Shown here in pieces: positions 18,014-29,352 of a stretch of DNA of 64,000 bases (its first letter is position 1; every line of letters begins with the position of its first letter). Location of the stretch: NCBI RefSeq assembly GCF_026624755.1, contig NZ_JAPMXC010000005.1, forward strand, positions 37,895 to 101,894, given 5' to 3'. A program made the position numbers and the translations under genes. This DNA is from Robbsia betulipollinis (GTDB taxonomy: Bacteria; Pseudomonadota; Gammaproteobacteria; Burkholderiales; Burkholderiaceae). Below the pieces are notes generated by a model that worked only from the letters and a program-made list of their open reading frames with translations, did not search any database and had not been told where the DNA came from.

Positions 18014-19903
18014 TCAGGCCGGTGCAGTGATGCTGCTGGGTGTCTTCACGTCCGAACCGCCGTTGCCGCCGGTCGGGCTGCCACCGGAAGGCGGCGGCAG
18101 GTTCTTCGGCGGCCGCGGATCCTTGCCGGCCATGATGTCGTCGATCTGGTCGGCATCGATGGTCTCCCACTCGAGCAGGGCGCCCACCATCACCTCGACC
18201 TTCGACCGGTTCTCGTCGAGCAGCGTGCGCGCACGCAGATACTGCTCGTCGAGGATCCGGCGGATCTCCGCATCCACCTTTTGCTGCGTCGCCTCGGATA
18301 CCGTCTTCGACGACATCTTGCCGAACATGCCGTCCTGCTCGGTGTCGACATACACCATCGTGCCCAGCACGTCCGACATGCCGTAGCGCGTCACCATGTC
18401 ACGCGCCATCTTCGTCGCGCGTTCGAAGTCGTTCGAGGCACCCGTCGACATCGAATTCATGAATACGTCTTCCGCCGCACGCCCGCCGAACAGGATGGCG
18501 ATTTCCTCGTACATGCGCTCACGGTACAGGTTCACGCGGTCGTGTTCCGGCAATTGCCACGTGATCCCCAGCGCCCAGCCGCGCGGCATGATCGATACCT
18601 TGTGCACCGGGTCCGCCATCGGCAACAGCTTGGCGACCACGGCATGGCCCGACTCATGATAGGCCGTGTTGCGGCGCTCTTCCTCGCGCATCACCGCGGA
18701 ACGACGCTCCGGACCCATGAAGATCTTGTCCTTCGCATCCTCGAAATCCTGCATCTCGACGATGCGCTTGCCACGGCGTGCCGCGAACAGTGCCGATTCG
18801 TTGACCAGATTGGCCAGATCCGCACCCGAGAACCCCGGCGTACCGCGTGCGATCACGGCGGCGTCCACGTCGCCCGAAATCGGCACCTTGCGCAGATGCA
18901 CCTTCAGGATCTGCTCGCGGCCGCGGATGTCCGGCAGACCGACGTAGACCTGACGATCGAAACGGCCCGGACGCAGCAGCGCCTTGTCCAGCACGTCCGA
19001 ACGGTTCGTCGCGGCGATCACGATCACGCCCGAGTTCGCTTCGAAGCCGTCCATTTCGACGAGCATCTGATTCAACGTCTGCTCGCGTTCGTCGTTGCCG
19101 CCACCCATGCCGGCGCCGCGATGCCGACCGACCGCGTCGATTTCATCGATGAACACGATGCAGGGCGCGTGCTTCTTCGCCTGCTCGAACATGTCGCGGA
19201 CCCGGGCCGCACCCACGCCGACGAACATTTCGACAAAATCCGAGCCCGAGATGCTGAAGAACGGCACCTTCGCCTCGCCGGCGATCGCCCGCGCCAGCAG
19301 CGTCTTGCCGGTTCCTGGCGGACCGACCAGCAGCACGCCGCGCGGGATCCGGCCACCCAGCTTCTGGAACTTCTGCGGATCGCGCAGGAAGTCGACGAGT
19401 TCGCTGACTTCCTCCTTCGCTTCGTCACAGCCGGCAACGTCGGTGAAATTGATCGCGTTGTTGTTCTCGTCGATCAGCCGCGCACGCGACTTGCCGAAGG
19501 AAAACGCCCCGCCTTTCCCGCCGCCCTGCATCTGCCGCATCATGTAGAACCAGAACACCATCAGCAGGATCGACGGCCCGACGTAGGTCAGGATCGATAC
19601 CAGCAGATTCGGTTCGTCTTCCGGCTTGCCGCTGACCTGGACACCGTACTTCATCAGGTCGCCGACCATCCAGATGTCGCCCGGCTGCACGATCGAGTAC
19701 TTGTTGCCGTCCGCCGGCGTGACATTCAGGTTACGGCCCTGCACGGTCACGGATTTGATCTTGCCGTTCTTCGCGTCGTCCATGAACTGCGAATACGGCA
19801 CGCCTTCCTGGACCCGCGGCTTATCGAACTGCTTGAACACCGTAAATAACACCAGTGCGATCACCAGCCACACTGCTGCTTTCGAAAACATATTGTTGTT
19901 CAA
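18014..19903 (-). CDS. ftsH: ATP-dependent zinc metalloprotease FtsH
   Basis: Inner-membrane AAA+ protease that degrades damaged membrane proteins and regulators such as LpxC and sigma-32. The 629 residues contain two membrane segments (about 8-24 and 100-120) around a periplasmic loop, Walker [16 protein letters not shown], Walker [10 protein letters not shown], the second region of homology [19 protein letters not shown] and the zinc site [16 protein letters not shown]. The C-terminal tail is Gly/Pro-rich. It lies between rlmE and folP, the usual order. Confidence 0.97.
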   Translation of the reverse strand: MNNNMFSKAAVWLVIALVLFTVFKQFDKPRVQEGVPYSQFMDDAKNGKIKSVTVQGRNLNVTPADGNKYSIVQPGDIWMVGDLMKYGVQVSGKPEDEPNLLVSILTYVGPSILLMVFWFYMMRQMQGGGKGGAFSFGKSRARLIDENNNAINFTDVAGCDEAKEEVSELVDFLRDPQKFQKLGGRIPRGVLLVGPPGTGKTLLARAIAGEAKVPFFSISGSDFVEMFVGVGAARVRDMFEQAKKHAPCIVFIDEIDAVGRHRGAGMGGGNDEREQTLNQMLVEMDGFEANSGVIVIAATNRSDVLDKALLRPGRFDRQVYVGLPDIRGREQILKVHLRKVPISGDVDAAVIARGTPGFSGADLANLVNESALFAARRGKRIVEMQDFEDAKDKIFMGPERRSAVMREEERRNTAYHESGHAVVAKLLPMADPVHKVSIMPRGWALGITWQLPEHDRVNLYRERMYEEIAILFGGRAAEDVFMNSMSTGASNDFERATKMARDMVTRYGMSDVLGTMVYVDTEQDGMFGKMSSKTVSEATQQKVDAEIRRILDEQYLRARTLLDENRSKVEVMVGALLEWETIDADQIDDIMAGKDPRPPKNLPPPSGGSPTGGNGGSDVKTPSSITAPA

Positions 19904-20126
19904 GGCACCACTCCTTCACTGATATCGCCGGCCCCATGGAACGACAAGGCTGTTCGACGCATTCTAATCCACTCCGTGATCCCCTGCCATAGACAACCGC
20001 GTCATGCAAGCCACACTTTCAGCGCATGATGTCCGGCGAACAGACAGGAAAACGAGGCAACTCCCGACACCCGCTCCGGCGCGATACCGATATTGGTTAC
20101 GGATGCGCGCTGGCCAGCCGGTCGGG

Positions 20127-20807
20127 CTAGACGGTTTTAAGACGTTTTCCCAAGATGAAGGTCTCCGACGACTTGTCGCGCGATGCCTTGGGTTTGCGCG
20201 GCGCGACCACCTTGAACTGTTGCTTGAATTTCTCGATGATCTGGCTGTAGCCGCTGCCGTGAAAGCACTTCACGAGCAGCGCTCCGTCCGGCTTCAGATG
20301 ATTTTGCGAGAACTCGAGGGCCAGGTCGCAGACATGCTCGATCCGGGCCGCGTCGGCGGACGCCACTCCCGACAAGTTGGGGGCCATATCCGAAAGTACA
20401 AGGTCGACTTTGGCGCCGCCCAGCAGTTTTTCGAGCGCCGCCATCACGTCGTCCTCGCGAAAGTCGCCCTGGATGAACTGCACCCCGGAGATCGGCTCCA
20501 TCGGCAGCATGTCGAGCGCGATGATGGTGCCGTTCAGCTCGGCGATCTCGCGGCCCTCCGCCGGCGCGTCGGCGCCCGGCTTGCGTGCGGTGCTGCCGAA
20601 GCGGTTGCGCACGTACTGGCTCCAGCTACCGGGCGAAGCGCCCAGATCGACCACGATCTGGCCGGAGCGGATCAGTTTGTCCTGCTCGTCGATTTCCTTG
20701 AGTTTATACGCGGCGCGGGCGCGATAGCCGTCGCGCTGCGCCATTTTCACATACGGATCATTGATATGATCGTGCAGCCAGGATTGATTGGATCTATTCT
20801 TCGCCAT
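20127..20807 (-). CDS. rlmE: 23S rRNA 2'-O-ribose methyltransferase RlmE (FtsJ)
   Basis: Methylates U2552 in the A loop of 23S rRNA on the 50S subunit. The 226 residues start with [19 protein letters not shown] and show the SAM-binding loop [13 protein letters not shown] and the catalytic Asp in [13 protein letters not shown]; the Lys residues of the K-D-K-E set fit AAYKLKEID and [10 protein letters not shown] segment of about 15 residues (after [11 protein letters not shown]) is longer than in E. coli. It is divergent from yhbY across 84 bases, as in many proteobacteria. Confidence 0.95.
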   Translation of the reverse strand: MAKNRSNQSWLHDHINDPYVKMAQRDGYRARAAYKLKEIDEQDKLIRSGQIVVDLGASPGSWSQYVRNRFGSTARKPGADAPAEGREIAELNGTIIALDMLPMEPISGVQFIQGDFREDDVMAALEKLLGGAKVDLVLSDMAPNLSGVASADAARIEHVCDLALEFSQNHLKPDGALLVKCFHGSGYSQIIEKFKQQFKVVAPRKPKASRDKSSETFILGKRLKTV

Positions 20808-20891
20808 GAAACTTTCTTGAAAGTCCCTCTTTTAGGGGATAATACGCTGCTTTTGTGCCATTCCGGCGCCTTACCGTCCGACAAGTCTTCC

Positions 20892-21641
20892 ATGCCCGCC
20901 TTCAATCTGTCCCCCGCCCAGCGCGCCGATCTTCGCGCGCAGGCCCATGCGCTCAAACCTGTCGTCATCATCGGCGCCGACGGCCTGACCGAGCCTGTCG
21001 TGGCGGAGGCCAAGCGCGCATTGCACTCGCATCAACTGATCAAGATCCGTGTGTTCGGCGACGACCGCGACGCACGTGTCGAAATCGCCGACACCTTGTG
21101 CTCCCGGCTCGACGCCGCGCTGGTTCAGCACATCGGCAAGTTGCTGGTGATCTGGCGCCCGTCGGACGACGCCGAGGACCTGATCGCGGCGGCACCCACC
21201 GCCCGCGGTCGTGCCACCGGGCCGTCGTCGAACGCCGCCACCGCGCGCCGTGTCGCCGCCGCGCCGGCGAACGGCCGTCGCCCGGCCGCGCCCGCGCCGC
21301 GCGGCCGGGCCGGTGCCACTCCCGGCGCCGCCGCGCGCAGCCCGGCACGCAAGACGCCGCTGCGCCAGGCCACGTCGGCCGCCTCGGCCTATGCGACCGC
21401 CGCGCCGCGCGAGCGCGCCCGCACGCGCGATGCCGCCGCCGATGGTGCAGCGCCCCGTACCGGCAAGGGCGGCGCGCCGCGCATGGTGACCGTGGTCAAG
21501 CCGACCGGCAACGACCGCCGCCGTGCGCGTCCGACGCAGGTGCTGGTCCGCGGCAATGAACGCGTGACCGCCGGCGGCAACGTCAAGAAGGCGAAACGCC
21601 GCGTCGTCAGCACCAAGCGGATGCACCAGCAGGACAAATAA
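20892..21641 (+). CDS. yhbY: YhbY family RNA-binding (CRM domain) protein with a long basic tail
   Basis: Small CRM-domain proteins of this family associate with 50S ribosome precursors. The first 95 residues hold the domain: LSPAQRADLRAQAHALKPVV, GADGLTEPVVAEAKRAL and LIKIRVFGDDRDAR, then GKLLVIWRPSDD. After that comes about 150 residues of Ala/Arg/Pro/Thr-rich sequence with no predicted fold, ending in KKAKRRVVSTKRMHQQDK. E. coli YhbY has only the domain. The tail is strongly basic and may bind rRNA. The start at 20892 gives the normal N-terminus. Confidence 0.88.
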   Translation: MPAFNLSPAQRADLRAQAHALKPVVIIGADGLTEPVVAEAKRALHSHQLIKIRVFGDDRDARVEIADTLCSRLDAALVQHIGKLLVIWRPSDDAEDLIAAAPTARGRATGPSSNAATARRVAAAPANGRRPAAPAPRGRAGATPGAAARSPARKTPLRQATSAASAYATAAPRERARTRDAAADGAAPRTGKGGAPRMVTVVKPTGNDRRRARPTQVLVRGNERVTAGGNVKKAKRRVVSTKRMHQQDK

Positions 21642-21809
21642 GCCCGGTAGACAGGAAAAAGGACCGGGCCGGCGGGCGAGACCGCGGCCTTTTCGGCGCG
21701 GACCGGGCCGGCGCGTATCGGCAGATCCGCTCAGGTCGTCGTATTGGGCCGGACCAGGAGACGGACTGAAGAGCGGACTGAAAAGCAGATCGGAAAGGCG
21801 GACCGCTGA

Positions 21810-22286
21810 TCAGACGTACCGCACCGCGATCACTTCGTACTCGCGCACGCCGCTGGGTGCCTGCACCGCGGCCACATCGCCTTCGTACTTGCCGATCAAC
21901 GCGCGGGCGATCGGCGAACTCACCGATACCAGCCCCTGCTCCAGGTCCGCCTCGTCGTCGCCGACGATCTGATACGTGACCTTGCCGCCGTTCTCCAGAT
22001 CCTCGAGATCGATCGTCGCCGCGAAGACGATGCGACCTTCGGCATCGATCGTCGCCGGGTCGATGACCTGCGCGGCGGACAGCTTGCCCTCGAGCTCGAT
22101 GATCCGGCCCTCGACAAACGATTGCTTTTCCTTGGCCGCGTCGTACTCGGCGTTCTCCGACAGGTCGCCCTGCGCGCGTGCCTCGGAGATCGAATTGATC
22201 ACCGACGGACGCTCGACCGACTTCAGTCGATGGAGTTCGTCTTTCAACAGCTCTGCACCACGTTTCGTCAGCGGGACGGTACTCAT
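21810..22286 (-). CDS. greA: Transcription elongation factor GreA
   Basis: Stimulates RNA cleavage by backtracked RNA polymerase. The 158 residues comprise the N-terminal coiled coil (PLTKRGAELLKDELHRLKSV, then DLSENAEYDAAKEKQSFVEG with the tip acidic residues) and the C-terminal FKBP-like domain (VSVSSPIARALIGKYEGDVA). It lies 134 bases downstream of carB on the same strand, a common arrangement in Burkholderiaceae. Confidence 0.96.
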   Translation of the reverse strand: MSTVPLTKRGAELLKDELHRLKSVERPSVINSISEARAQGDLSENAEYDAAKEKQSFVEGRIIELEGKLSAAQVIDPATIDAEGRIVFAATIDLEDLENGGKVTYQIVGDDEADLEQGLVSVSSPIARALIGKYEGDVAAVQAPSGVREYEVIAVRYV

Positions 22287-22420
22287 AGCAAATTAACCAT
22301 ACAAAAAAAATCGCCGCAGCAGGTCGCGTTTGCCCGCAGGCAAACGCCGCCCAACCGCGGCTGACGAGGGACGCATCGTTATCGGCGTCCCCAAGACTTC
22401 GAATCTCGTCGATCGAAGCC

Positions 22421-25400
22421 CTAGTTTAGGCGAGCATGCAGTCCTTGTAAATCATAGACTTCAAGCTCCCGCAGATAGGCCAGGCCCTCGACCGCGGCGC
22501 GCGCGCCGGAGATCGTCGTGTAGTAGGTGACATTGTTCGCGAGCGAGCTCATGCGGATCGAACGCGAATCGGCGATGGCCGTGCGCGTCTCGTCCACCGT
22601 CGTCAGCACCAGCGAAATCTCGCCGTTCTTGATCATGTCGACCACGTGCGGGCGGCCGTCCTTGACCTTGTGGACCACCTTCACCGGCAAGCCGTCGGCG
22701 GCGATCGCGGCGGCCGTGCCGCGCGTGGCCACGATCGTGTACCCCAACTCGTGCAGACGCCGGGCGATCTCGACCGCGGCCGGCTTGTCACTGTCCATCA
22801 CCGTCAACAGGACCGTGCCGGATTCCGGCAGGCGCGAACCGGCCGCGAGCTGCGACTTGAACAGGGCCTCGCCGAAGGTACGGCCCACGCCCATAACTTC
22901 GCCGGTCGAGCGCATTTCCGGCCCCAGCACCGGGTCGACCGTCGGGAACTTCGTGAACGGGAACACCGCTTCCTTGACGCTGAAGTACGGCGGCACCACT
23001 TCCTTCTCGATGCCCTGCTCGCGCAGCGTCTGCCCGACCATCGCGCGCGCGGCGATCTTCGCCAGTTGCAGACCGGTCGCCTTGGACACGTACGGCACCG
23101 TGCGCGAGGCGCGCGGATTGACTTCGAGGACGTAGATCACGTCCTTCGTCGAGCCGTCCGCCTCGCGCTGCTGCTGGATGGCGAACTGCACGTTCATCAG
23201 GCCGATCACGTTGAGCCCGCGCGCCATCGCGGCGGTCTGGCGCTTGAGTTCGGCGATCGTCCCCTCGGACAGCGAATACGGCGGCAGCGAGCAGGCCGAG
23301 TCGCCGGAGTGCACGCCTGCCTGTTCGATATGCTGCATCACGCCGCCGATGAAGACCGCCTCGCCGTCGGCGATGCAGTCGACGTCGCATTCGATCGCGT
23401 CGTTCAGGAACCGGTCGAGCAGGACCGGCGAGTCGTGCGACACCTTGACCGCCTCGCGCATGTAACGCTCGAGGTCGCGCGGTTCATGGACGATTTCCAT
23501 CGCCCGGCCGCCCAGCACGTACGACGGCCGCACCACCAGCGGATAGCCGATCTCCTCGGCCAGCGCAAGCGCTTCGCTCTCGGCGCGCGCGGTGCGGTTC
23601 GGCGGCTGACGCAGTGCCAGATCCTGCAGCAGCTTCTGGAAGCGCTCGCGGTCCTCGGCGGCGTCGATCATGTCCGGCGACGTGCCGACGATCGGCACGC
23701 CGTTCGCTTCCAGGTCGAGCGCCAGCTTCAGCGGCGTCTGACCGCCGTACTGCACGATCACGCCGACCGGCTTCTCCTTGTCGACGATTTCCAGCACGTC
23801 CTCGAGCGTCAGCGGCTCGAAGTACAGGCGGTCGGACGTGTCGTAATCGGTCGAAACGGTTTCCGGATTGCAGTTGACCATGATCGTCTCATAGCCGTCC
23901 TCGCGCAACGCCAGCGCCGCGTGCACGCAGCAGTAGTCGAATTCGATGCCCTGCCCGATCCGGTTCGGACCGCCGCCCAGCACCATGATCTTCTTGTTGT
24001 TGGTCGGGGCCGCCTCGCACTCCTCCTCATACGTCGAATAGAGGTAGGCGGTATCGGTCGCGAATTCCGCCGCGCAGGTATCCACGCGCTTGTACACCGG
24101 GCGCACCTTCAGCGCGATCCGGCGTTCGCGCACGGCGGTCTGGGTGGCGGACAGCAGGCGCGCGAGGCGCCGGTCCGAAAACCCGCTGCGCTTGAGATGG
24201 CGCAGTTCGTCGTGGGTCAGGCTGTCCAGCGTGCGCCCGCCCAGCGCCTTCTCCATCTGCACGATCTGCTCGATCTGCGCGAGGAACCAGGGGTCGATCG
24301 CGGTCTCGGCATGAATTTCTTCGACGCTCATGCCGATGCGGAACGCGTCGCCCACGTACCAGATGCGGTCCGGGCCGGCCGCGCCGATCTCCTGGACGAT
24401 CTCGTCGCGGTCGATCGTCTTCTCGTCGAGCCCGTCGACGCCGACTTCCAGCCCGCGCAGCGCCTTCTGGAACGACTCCTGGAACGTGCGGCCGATCGCC
24501 ATCACCTCCCCTACCGACTTCATCTGCGTCGTCAGGTGCGAATCCGCCTCGCGGAACTTCTCGAACGCGAAACGCGGCACCTTGACGACCACATAGTCGA
24601 TCGACGGTTCGAACGACGCCGGCGTCGCGCCCCCGGTGATTTCATTGCGCAATTCGTCGAGCGTGTAGCCCACCGCCAGCTTCGCCGCGATCTTCGCGAT
24701 CGGGAAGCCCGTGGCCTTCGATGCCAGCGCCGACGAGCGCGACACGCGCGGGTTCATTTCGATGACGATCATCCGGCCGTCGACCGGGTTGATCGCGAAC
24801 TGCACGTTCGAGCCGCCGGTATCGACGCCGATCTCGCGCAGGACCGCCAGCGACGCGTTGCGCAGCAGCTGGTATTCCTTGTCGGTCAGCGTCTGCGCCG
24901 GCGCGACGGTGATCGAGTCGCCCGTGTGGATGCCCATGGGGTCGAGATTCTCGATCGAGCAGACGATGATGCAGTTGTCCGCGGTGTCGCGCACCACTTC
25001 CATCTCGTACTCTTTCCAGCCCAGCAGGGATTCCTCGATCAGCAACTCGCGCGTGGGCGACAGATCCAGCCCGCGCTTGCAGATTTCCTCGAACTCCTGG
25101 CGGTTGTAGGCGATCCCGCCGCCCGAACCGCCCAGCGTGAACGACGGCCGGATCACGGTCGGATAGCCGCTGCCGCCGGTCAGCGCGGCGATCTGCGTCT
25201 GTACCTTCAACGCCTCGTCGAGCGAGTGCGCGATGCCCGATTTCGCCGAACCGAGACCGATGCGGGTCATCGCTTCCTTGAACTTCTGGCGGTCCTCCGC
25301 CATGTCGATCGCCTTCGGCTTCGCGCCGATCAACTCGACGCCGTGCTTGTCGAGCACGCCCTGACGATGCAGTTCGAGCGCGCAGTTCAGCGCGGTCTGG

Positions 25401-25675
25401 CCGCCCATGGTCGGCAGGATCGCGTCGGGCTTTTCCTTCGCGATGATGCGTTCGACGACTTCCCAGGTGATCGGCTCGATATAGGTCACATCGGCCGTGT
25501 CCGGGTCCGTCATGATCGTGGCCGGGTTGCTGTTGACCAGGATCACCCGGTAGCCTTCCTCGCGCAACGCCTTGCAGGCCTGCGCGCCGGAATAGTCGAA
25601 CTCGCAGGCCTGACCGATGATGATCGGACCGGCGCCGATGATGAGGATGCTCTTGATGTCTGTGCGCTTTGGCAT
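22421..25675 (-). CDS. carB: Carbamoyl-phosphate synthase large subunit
   Basis: Makes carbamoyl phosphate for arginine and pyrimidines from bicarbonate, ammonia from CarA and two ATP. The 1084 residues show two homologous ATP-grasp halves: the first begins [20 protein letters not shown] and contains [21 protein letters not shown]; the second begins near 560 with [20 protein letters not shown]. The C-terminal 150 residues form the MGS-like allosteric domain. The length is the usual one. It is 105 bases downstream of carA. Confidence 0.97.
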   Translation of the reverse strand: MPKRTDIKSILIIGAGPIIIGQACEFDYSGAQACKALREEGYRVILVNSNPATIMTDPDTADVTYIEPITWEVVERIIAKEKPDAILPTMGGQTALNCALELHRQGVLDKHGVELIGAKPKAIDMAEDRQKFKEAMTRIGLGSAKSGIAHSLDEALKVQTQIAALTGGSGYPTVIRPSFTLGGSGGGIAYNRQEFEEICKRGLDLSPTRELLIEESLLGWKEYEMEVVRDTADNCIIVCSIENLDPMGIHTGDSITVAPAQTLTDKEYQLLRNASLAVLREIGVDTGGSNVQFAINPVDGRMIVIEMNPRVSRSSALASKATGFPIAKIAAKLAVGYTLDELRNEITGGATPASFEPSIDYVVVKVPRFAFEKFREADSHLTTQMKSVGEVMAIGRTFQESFQKALRGLEVGVDGLDEKTIDRDEIVQEIGAAGPDRIWYVGDAFRIGMSVEEIHAETAIDPWFLAQIEQIVQMEKALGGRTLDSLTHDELRHLKRSGFSDRRLARLLSATQTAVRERRIALKVRPVYKRVDTCAAEFATDTAYLYSTYEEECEAAPTNNKKIMVLGGGPNRIGQGIEFDYCCVHAALALREDGYETIMVNCNPETVSTDYDTSDRLYFEPLTLEDVLEIVDKEKPVGVIVQYGGQTPLKLALDLEANGVPIVGTSPDMIDAAEDRERFQKLLQDLALRQPPNRTARAESEALALAEEIGYPLVVRPSYVLGGRAMEIVHEPRDLERYMREAVKVSHDSPVLLDRFLNDAIECDVDCIADGEAVFIGGVMQHIEQAGVHSGDSACSLPPYSLSEGTIAELKRQTAAMARGLNVIGLMNVQFAIQQQREADGSTKDVIYVLEVNPRASRTVPYVSKATGLQLAKIAARAMVGQTLREQGIEKEVVPPYFSVKEAVFPFTKFPTVDPVLGPEMRSTGEVMGVGRTFGEALFKSQLAAGSRLPESGTVLLTVMDSDKPAAVEIARRLHELGYTIVATRGTAAAIAADGLPVKVVHKVKDGRPHVVDMIKNGEISLVLTTVDETRTAIADSRSIRMSSLANNVTYYTTISGARAAVEGLAYLRELEVYDLQGLHARLN

Positions 25676-25780
25676 GGCTTTGCTAAAAATATTCTGTGTG
25701 TGTGCCGCGCGACGCGCTCCGGGACATTCCCGGGGCGTCCTGCGCGCCGTCAGGCGCCGGTCGGCCGGCGCGTGCCGTCA

Positions 25781-26935
25781 TCAGGCCCGCTGGCGTGCGG
25801 CCGACGGGTGCGCGACCATGGAATCGATGAAGCGATCGAACAGATAGGCCAGGTCCGACGGGCCCGGCGACGCTTCCGGATGGCCCTGGAAGCAGAACGC
25901 CGGCTTGTCGGTCAGGGCGAAACCCTGGAGCGTGTTGTCGAACAGCGAGACGTGCGTGACGCGCGCGTTCGCCGGCAGCGAGTCCGTGTCGACCGCGAAA
26001 CCGTGGTTCTGCGAGGTGATCACGACGCGGCCGTCGTCCAGATCCTTGACCGGATGGTTCGCGCCATGATGGCCGGTCTTCATCTTCACGGTCTTCGCGC
26101 CGACGGCGAGCGCCATGATCTGGTGTCCCAGACAGATGCCGAACGTCGGAATGCCGCGCGCGATGCTCTCGCGCGTGGCGCGGATCGCGTAATCGCACGG
26201 TTCCGGATCGCCGGGACCGTTCGACAGGAAGATGCCATCCGGCGACAGCGCCAGCGCGTCGTCGATCGTGCTTTGCGCCGGCAGCACCGTCACCTGGCAG
26301 CCGCGCTCGGCGAGCATGCGCAGGATGTTGTACTTGACGCCGTAGTCGAAGGCGACGACGCGGAATCTGGGCTGTTCGAGCCGCCCGCACCCCTGCCCCA
26401 GCTTCCACTCGGTCTGCTGCCACTCGTAGGATTCGGCGACGGACACTTCCTTCGCGAGATCCATGCCGGCCAGACCGGGGAAGGAACGCGCCAGTTCGAT
26501 CGCGCGTGCCGGATTGTCCTCGCCCGCGAGGATCGCGCCGTTCTGCGCGCCCTTCTCGCGCAACAGGCGCGTGAGACGGCGCGTGTCGATGCCGGCGATG
26601 CCGACGACATTGCCGGCACGCAGGTATTCGCTCAGCGAGCGCTGCTTGCGGAAATTCGAGGCGACCAGCGACAGGTCCCGGATCACCAGGCCGGCAGCGA
26701 AGATCTTGAACGATTCGGCATCCTCGTCGTTCGCGCCGACATTGCCGATATGCGGATAGGTCAGCGTGACGATCTGACGGGCATAGCTCGGATCAGTGAG
26801 AATTTCCTGATAACCGGTCATCGCGGTGTTGAACACCACTTCACCGGTCGTATGGCCCTCGGCTCCGATCGACCAGCCACGGAAAGTCGTGCCGTCGGCG
26901 AGTGCGAGCAAAGCAGGAGGAAGAGACGGCAGCAC
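25781..26935 (-). CDS. carA: Carbamoyl-phosphate synthase small subunit (glutaminase)
   Basis: Hydrolyses glutamine and channels ammonia to CarB. The 384 residues have the N-terminal small-subunit domain ([39 protein letters not shown]) and the class I amidotransferase domain with nucleophile Cys in [16 protein letters not shown] and the His/Glu pair in [14 protein letters not shown]. The start is GTG at 26935, supported by AGGAG six to seven bases upstream; no ATG fits as well. Confidence 0.96.
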   Translation of the reverse strand: MLPSLPPALLALADGTTFRGWSIGAEGHTTGEVVFNTAMTGYQEILTDPSYARQIVTLTYPHIGNVGANDEDAESFKIFAAGLVIRDLSLVASNFRKQRSLSEYLRAGNVVGIAGIDTRRLTRLLREKGAQNGAILAGEDNPARAIELARSFPGLAGMDLAKEVSVAESYEWQQTEWKLGQGCGRLEQPRFRVVAFDYGVKYNILRMLAERGCQVTVLPAQSTIDDALALSPDGIFLSNGPGDPEPCDYAIRATRESIARGIPTFGICLGHQIMALAVGAKTVKMKTGHHGANHPVKDLDDGRVVITSQNHGFAVDTDSLPANARVTHVSLFDNTLQGFALTDKPAFCFQGHPEASPGPSDLAYLFDRFIDSMVAHPSAARQRA

Positions 26936-27310
26936 AGGGAGGCTCCTGATGGATCACCCTGGCCGACCTGCCGTCCCGTCGACCACTGGCCTCGTCGTCG
27001 CGCGCGGCGGGCTGCGTCCCGACCGGCGCTGCAAGCGGCTCGGGTCCTGGGGATGCGCCTCGACCGGCCAAGCCCTGGAGGGCATCGGACGACAGGAAGC
27101 AACGGGTAAGGCGATGAAGGAAGGAGGTAGGCGCTAGGGCTTTGTGTTGATTGGGCTAAACCAGCGGATTATAGCCTAATAGACGCAGGAATGACAGCCG
27201 CAAACGGTCCTGCGGCGTAATGCAGCAGCCCGCGCGCCATGTCGGCCGGGCGGGACGAGGCCGTGCCTCCAGCCGCACCGGACCGGGTCCGTTCGGCGCG
27301 GCCGCGGTGC
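26936..27310. other. Long leader/promoter region of carAB and mltD 3' flank
   Basis: On the minus strand a perfect -10 hexamer TATAAT sits at 27173-27168 but the -35 region is poor. If it is used, the carAB message has an untranslated leader of roughly 225 bases. I do not see a leader peptide, riboswitch or attenuator that I could name in it. No gene is supported. Confidence 0.45.
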
Positions 27311-29173
27311 TCAGCGCGAAGCGGTGATCTTGCGGCCGCGCTTGTCCGCTGCGTCGGCCTTGGCGGCAGGTGCGCTGCGCGTGGCCTTGGCGAGCGGTCG
27401 GGTGGCCGGCTCGGCGCGCCGCGCGCTGGTTGCGGCAGCTTTCGCAGCGGGCCGCGCCGCGGCGGCTTCGGTGCGGGCCGATGTACCGGCTTTCCCAGCC
27501 ACGGCACGCGGCGCGGCCGCCGCCGGGCGGGATGTCGCGATGCGGGACGACGCCGGGCGCGAGGCCGCCGCGCGAGGCGACGACGTGCGGGACGCTGCCG
27601 CCGACCGTCCCGCGCGACGCTCGCTCACGGGCGGCGCGGACGGTGCGGGCGGCGCCACCGGCGCCTCGACATGCGCCGACGCGCGCATGATGCCGCGTTT
27701 CGGACCGTCGTCGCCGACCGGCACGGTCTCCAGCGGCATCACGCGCGGCAGATCGTCGCGATCCGCCCGCACGAACATCACCAGACGGGTGCCCGCGCGG
27801 AAGGTACTGGCGCGCGTGCGATTCCAGCTATGCAGTTGCGCGGTCGATACGCCATAGCGCGAAGCCACGGAGGCGGCGGACTCCCGCGAACTCAGGCGCA
27901 CCGTCAGGCGGCGCATGTCGGGCCGGTCCGGCTCCACCGACATCACCGCGCTCTCCGCGATGTCCGCGCTGATATCGCCGTTGCCGTCGCCGTCGGCCTT
28001 CGGCACCAGCACCGTCGAGCCCGGCTTCAGCCGCATGCCCGCGGGGATCTTGTTGACCGAGATCAGCGTTTGCGCATCGATGCCGATCTTGTCGGCCAGA
28101 TCGTTCGGACGCTCGCGCTGGCTGACCCGATAGGTCGTCCAGCTCGACAACGGTTGGCTGTAGGTCTTCAGGTTGTGCTCGAAGGTCTCGGCGCTGTCGA
28201 ACGGCAGCAGGATCTGCGGCTGCGTCGAGCCCAGGATCACCGGCTTGGTGAACGACGGGTTGAGCGCCTTGAAGTCGTCGAGCGGCAGGTCGGCGAGCTT
28301 GGCGGCCACCTTGACGTCGATGTCGCGCGCGGTCGTCACCGTCACGAAATACGGGTGATTCGGAATCGACGGCAACGTCAGCCCATACTGCGCCGGGTTC
28401 TCGATCAGGTTCTTGACGGCCTGCAGCTTGGGAACGTAGTTGCGCGTTTCCGCCGGCATGCGCAGGCTTTGGTAGTCCGTGGGCAGGCCCTGGGCGGCGT
28501 TGCGCGCGACCGCGCGCTGCACGTTGCCCTCGCCCCAGTTGTACGCGGCCAGCGCCAGATACCAGTCGCCGAACATGTCGTGCAGACGCGAGAGGTAATC
28601 AAGCGCGGCATCGGTGGAAGCCAGCACGTCGCGCCGCTCGTCCTGGAACATATTCTGTTTCAGGTTGTAATCGCGGCCGGTGCCGGGAATGAACTGCCAC
28701 ATGCCTGCCGCCTTCGCGACGGACAATGCCTGGGGATTGTAGGCGCTCTCGATGAATGGCAGCAGCGCGAGCTCGGTGGGCATGTGCCGCTGCTCGAGCT
28801 GCTCGACGATGTGATAAAGGTACAACCGCGAACGGTCGGTCATCCGCTGCACGTAATCCGGGCGCGACGAGTACCACCGGGTTTGCGCGTCCACCAGATC
28901 GCCGCTCAGATCCTCCATCTGGAAACCCTTGCGGATCCGGCCCCAGAGATCGCCATCGTTCGACGCGAGCGAGTCGACGGAACCGTTGTCGAGGTCGATG
29001 GTCTTGCTCGGGCTCGACTTCTTCAGCGCCTGATGGATCGCCGTGTCTTTCGAGTGATCCTGGTTCGTGGCGAAGGCGTCGGTATCCGTCAAACCCTGCT
29101 GGGCTTGATTCTCGGCGGTGCCGGCGCATGCGGTGAGGAGTAGCGCCAGCAGCGCGGGGAAAATCAATCGCAT
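27311..29173 (-). CDS. mltD: Membrane-bound lytic murein transglycosylase D, lipoprotein with LysM domains
   Basis: Cleaves peptidoglycan glycan strands with formation of 1,6-anhydroMurNAc. The 620-residue product starts with a lipoprotein signal (RLIFPALLALLLTACAG, lipidated Cys16). The SLT domain follows (catalytic Glu in LPFIESAYNPQALSVAKAAG, then MWQFIPGTGRDYNL), with two LysM-like regions (YRVSQRERPNDLADKIG at about 370 and VRLSSRESAASVASRYGVS at about 440). The last 100 residues are Ala/Arg/Pro-rich and low complexity, probably a basic linker to the wall. The in-frame ATG 78 bases upstream was rejected since it hides the signal peptide. Confidence 0.93.
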   Translation of the reverse strand: MRLIFPALLALLLTACAGTAENQAQQGLTDTDAFATNQDHSKDTAIHQALKKSSPSKTIDLDNGSVDSLASNDGDLWGRIRKGFQMEDLSGDLVDAQTRWYSSRPDYVQRMTDRSRLYLYHIVEQLEQRHMPTELALLPFIESAYNPQALSVAKAAGMWQFIPGTGRDYNLKQNMFQDERRDVLASTDAALDYLSRLHDMFGDWYLALAAYNWGEGNVQRAVARNAAQGLPTDYQSLRMPAETRNYVPKLQAVKNLIENPAQYGLTLPSIPNHPYFVTVTTARDIDVKVAAKLADLPLDDFKALNPSFTKPVILGSTQPQILLPFDSAETFEHNLKTYSQPLSSWTTYRVSQRERPNDLADKIGIDAQTLISVNKIPAGMRLKPGSTVLVPKADGDGNGDISADIAESAVMSVEPDRPDMRRLTVRLSSRESAASVASRYGVSTAQLHSWNRTRASTFRAGTRLVMFVRADRDDLPRVMPLETVPVGDDGPKRGIMRASAHVEAPVAPPAPSAPPVSERRAGRSAAASRTSSPRAAASRPASSRIATSRPAAAAPRAVAGKAGTSARTEAAAARPAAKAAATSARRAEPATRPLAKATRSAPAAKADAADKRGRKITASR

Positions 29174-29352
29174 AGGAAAGCGTCTCGTGATCCGGGGAAG
29201 ATCAGGGAAAAGTCGTGAGGCGATGGTAAGGAAAGCTTCCGGCAACGTCAACCGCCGTTACAAAAACTCAATGAAATTGAGGAACTAGAAGCGGTTATTA
29301 AAGTGCCGACCGGGTTTGCCCGAGCACGCGGGCATGCCGCCCCGCCATGGCC

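Noticed and set aside
22646-27109. A plus-strand frame of 1487 codons
   Set aside because: Antisense to carB and carA; its composition (His/Arg/Asp/Ala-rich) is what the reverse strand of such genes yields.
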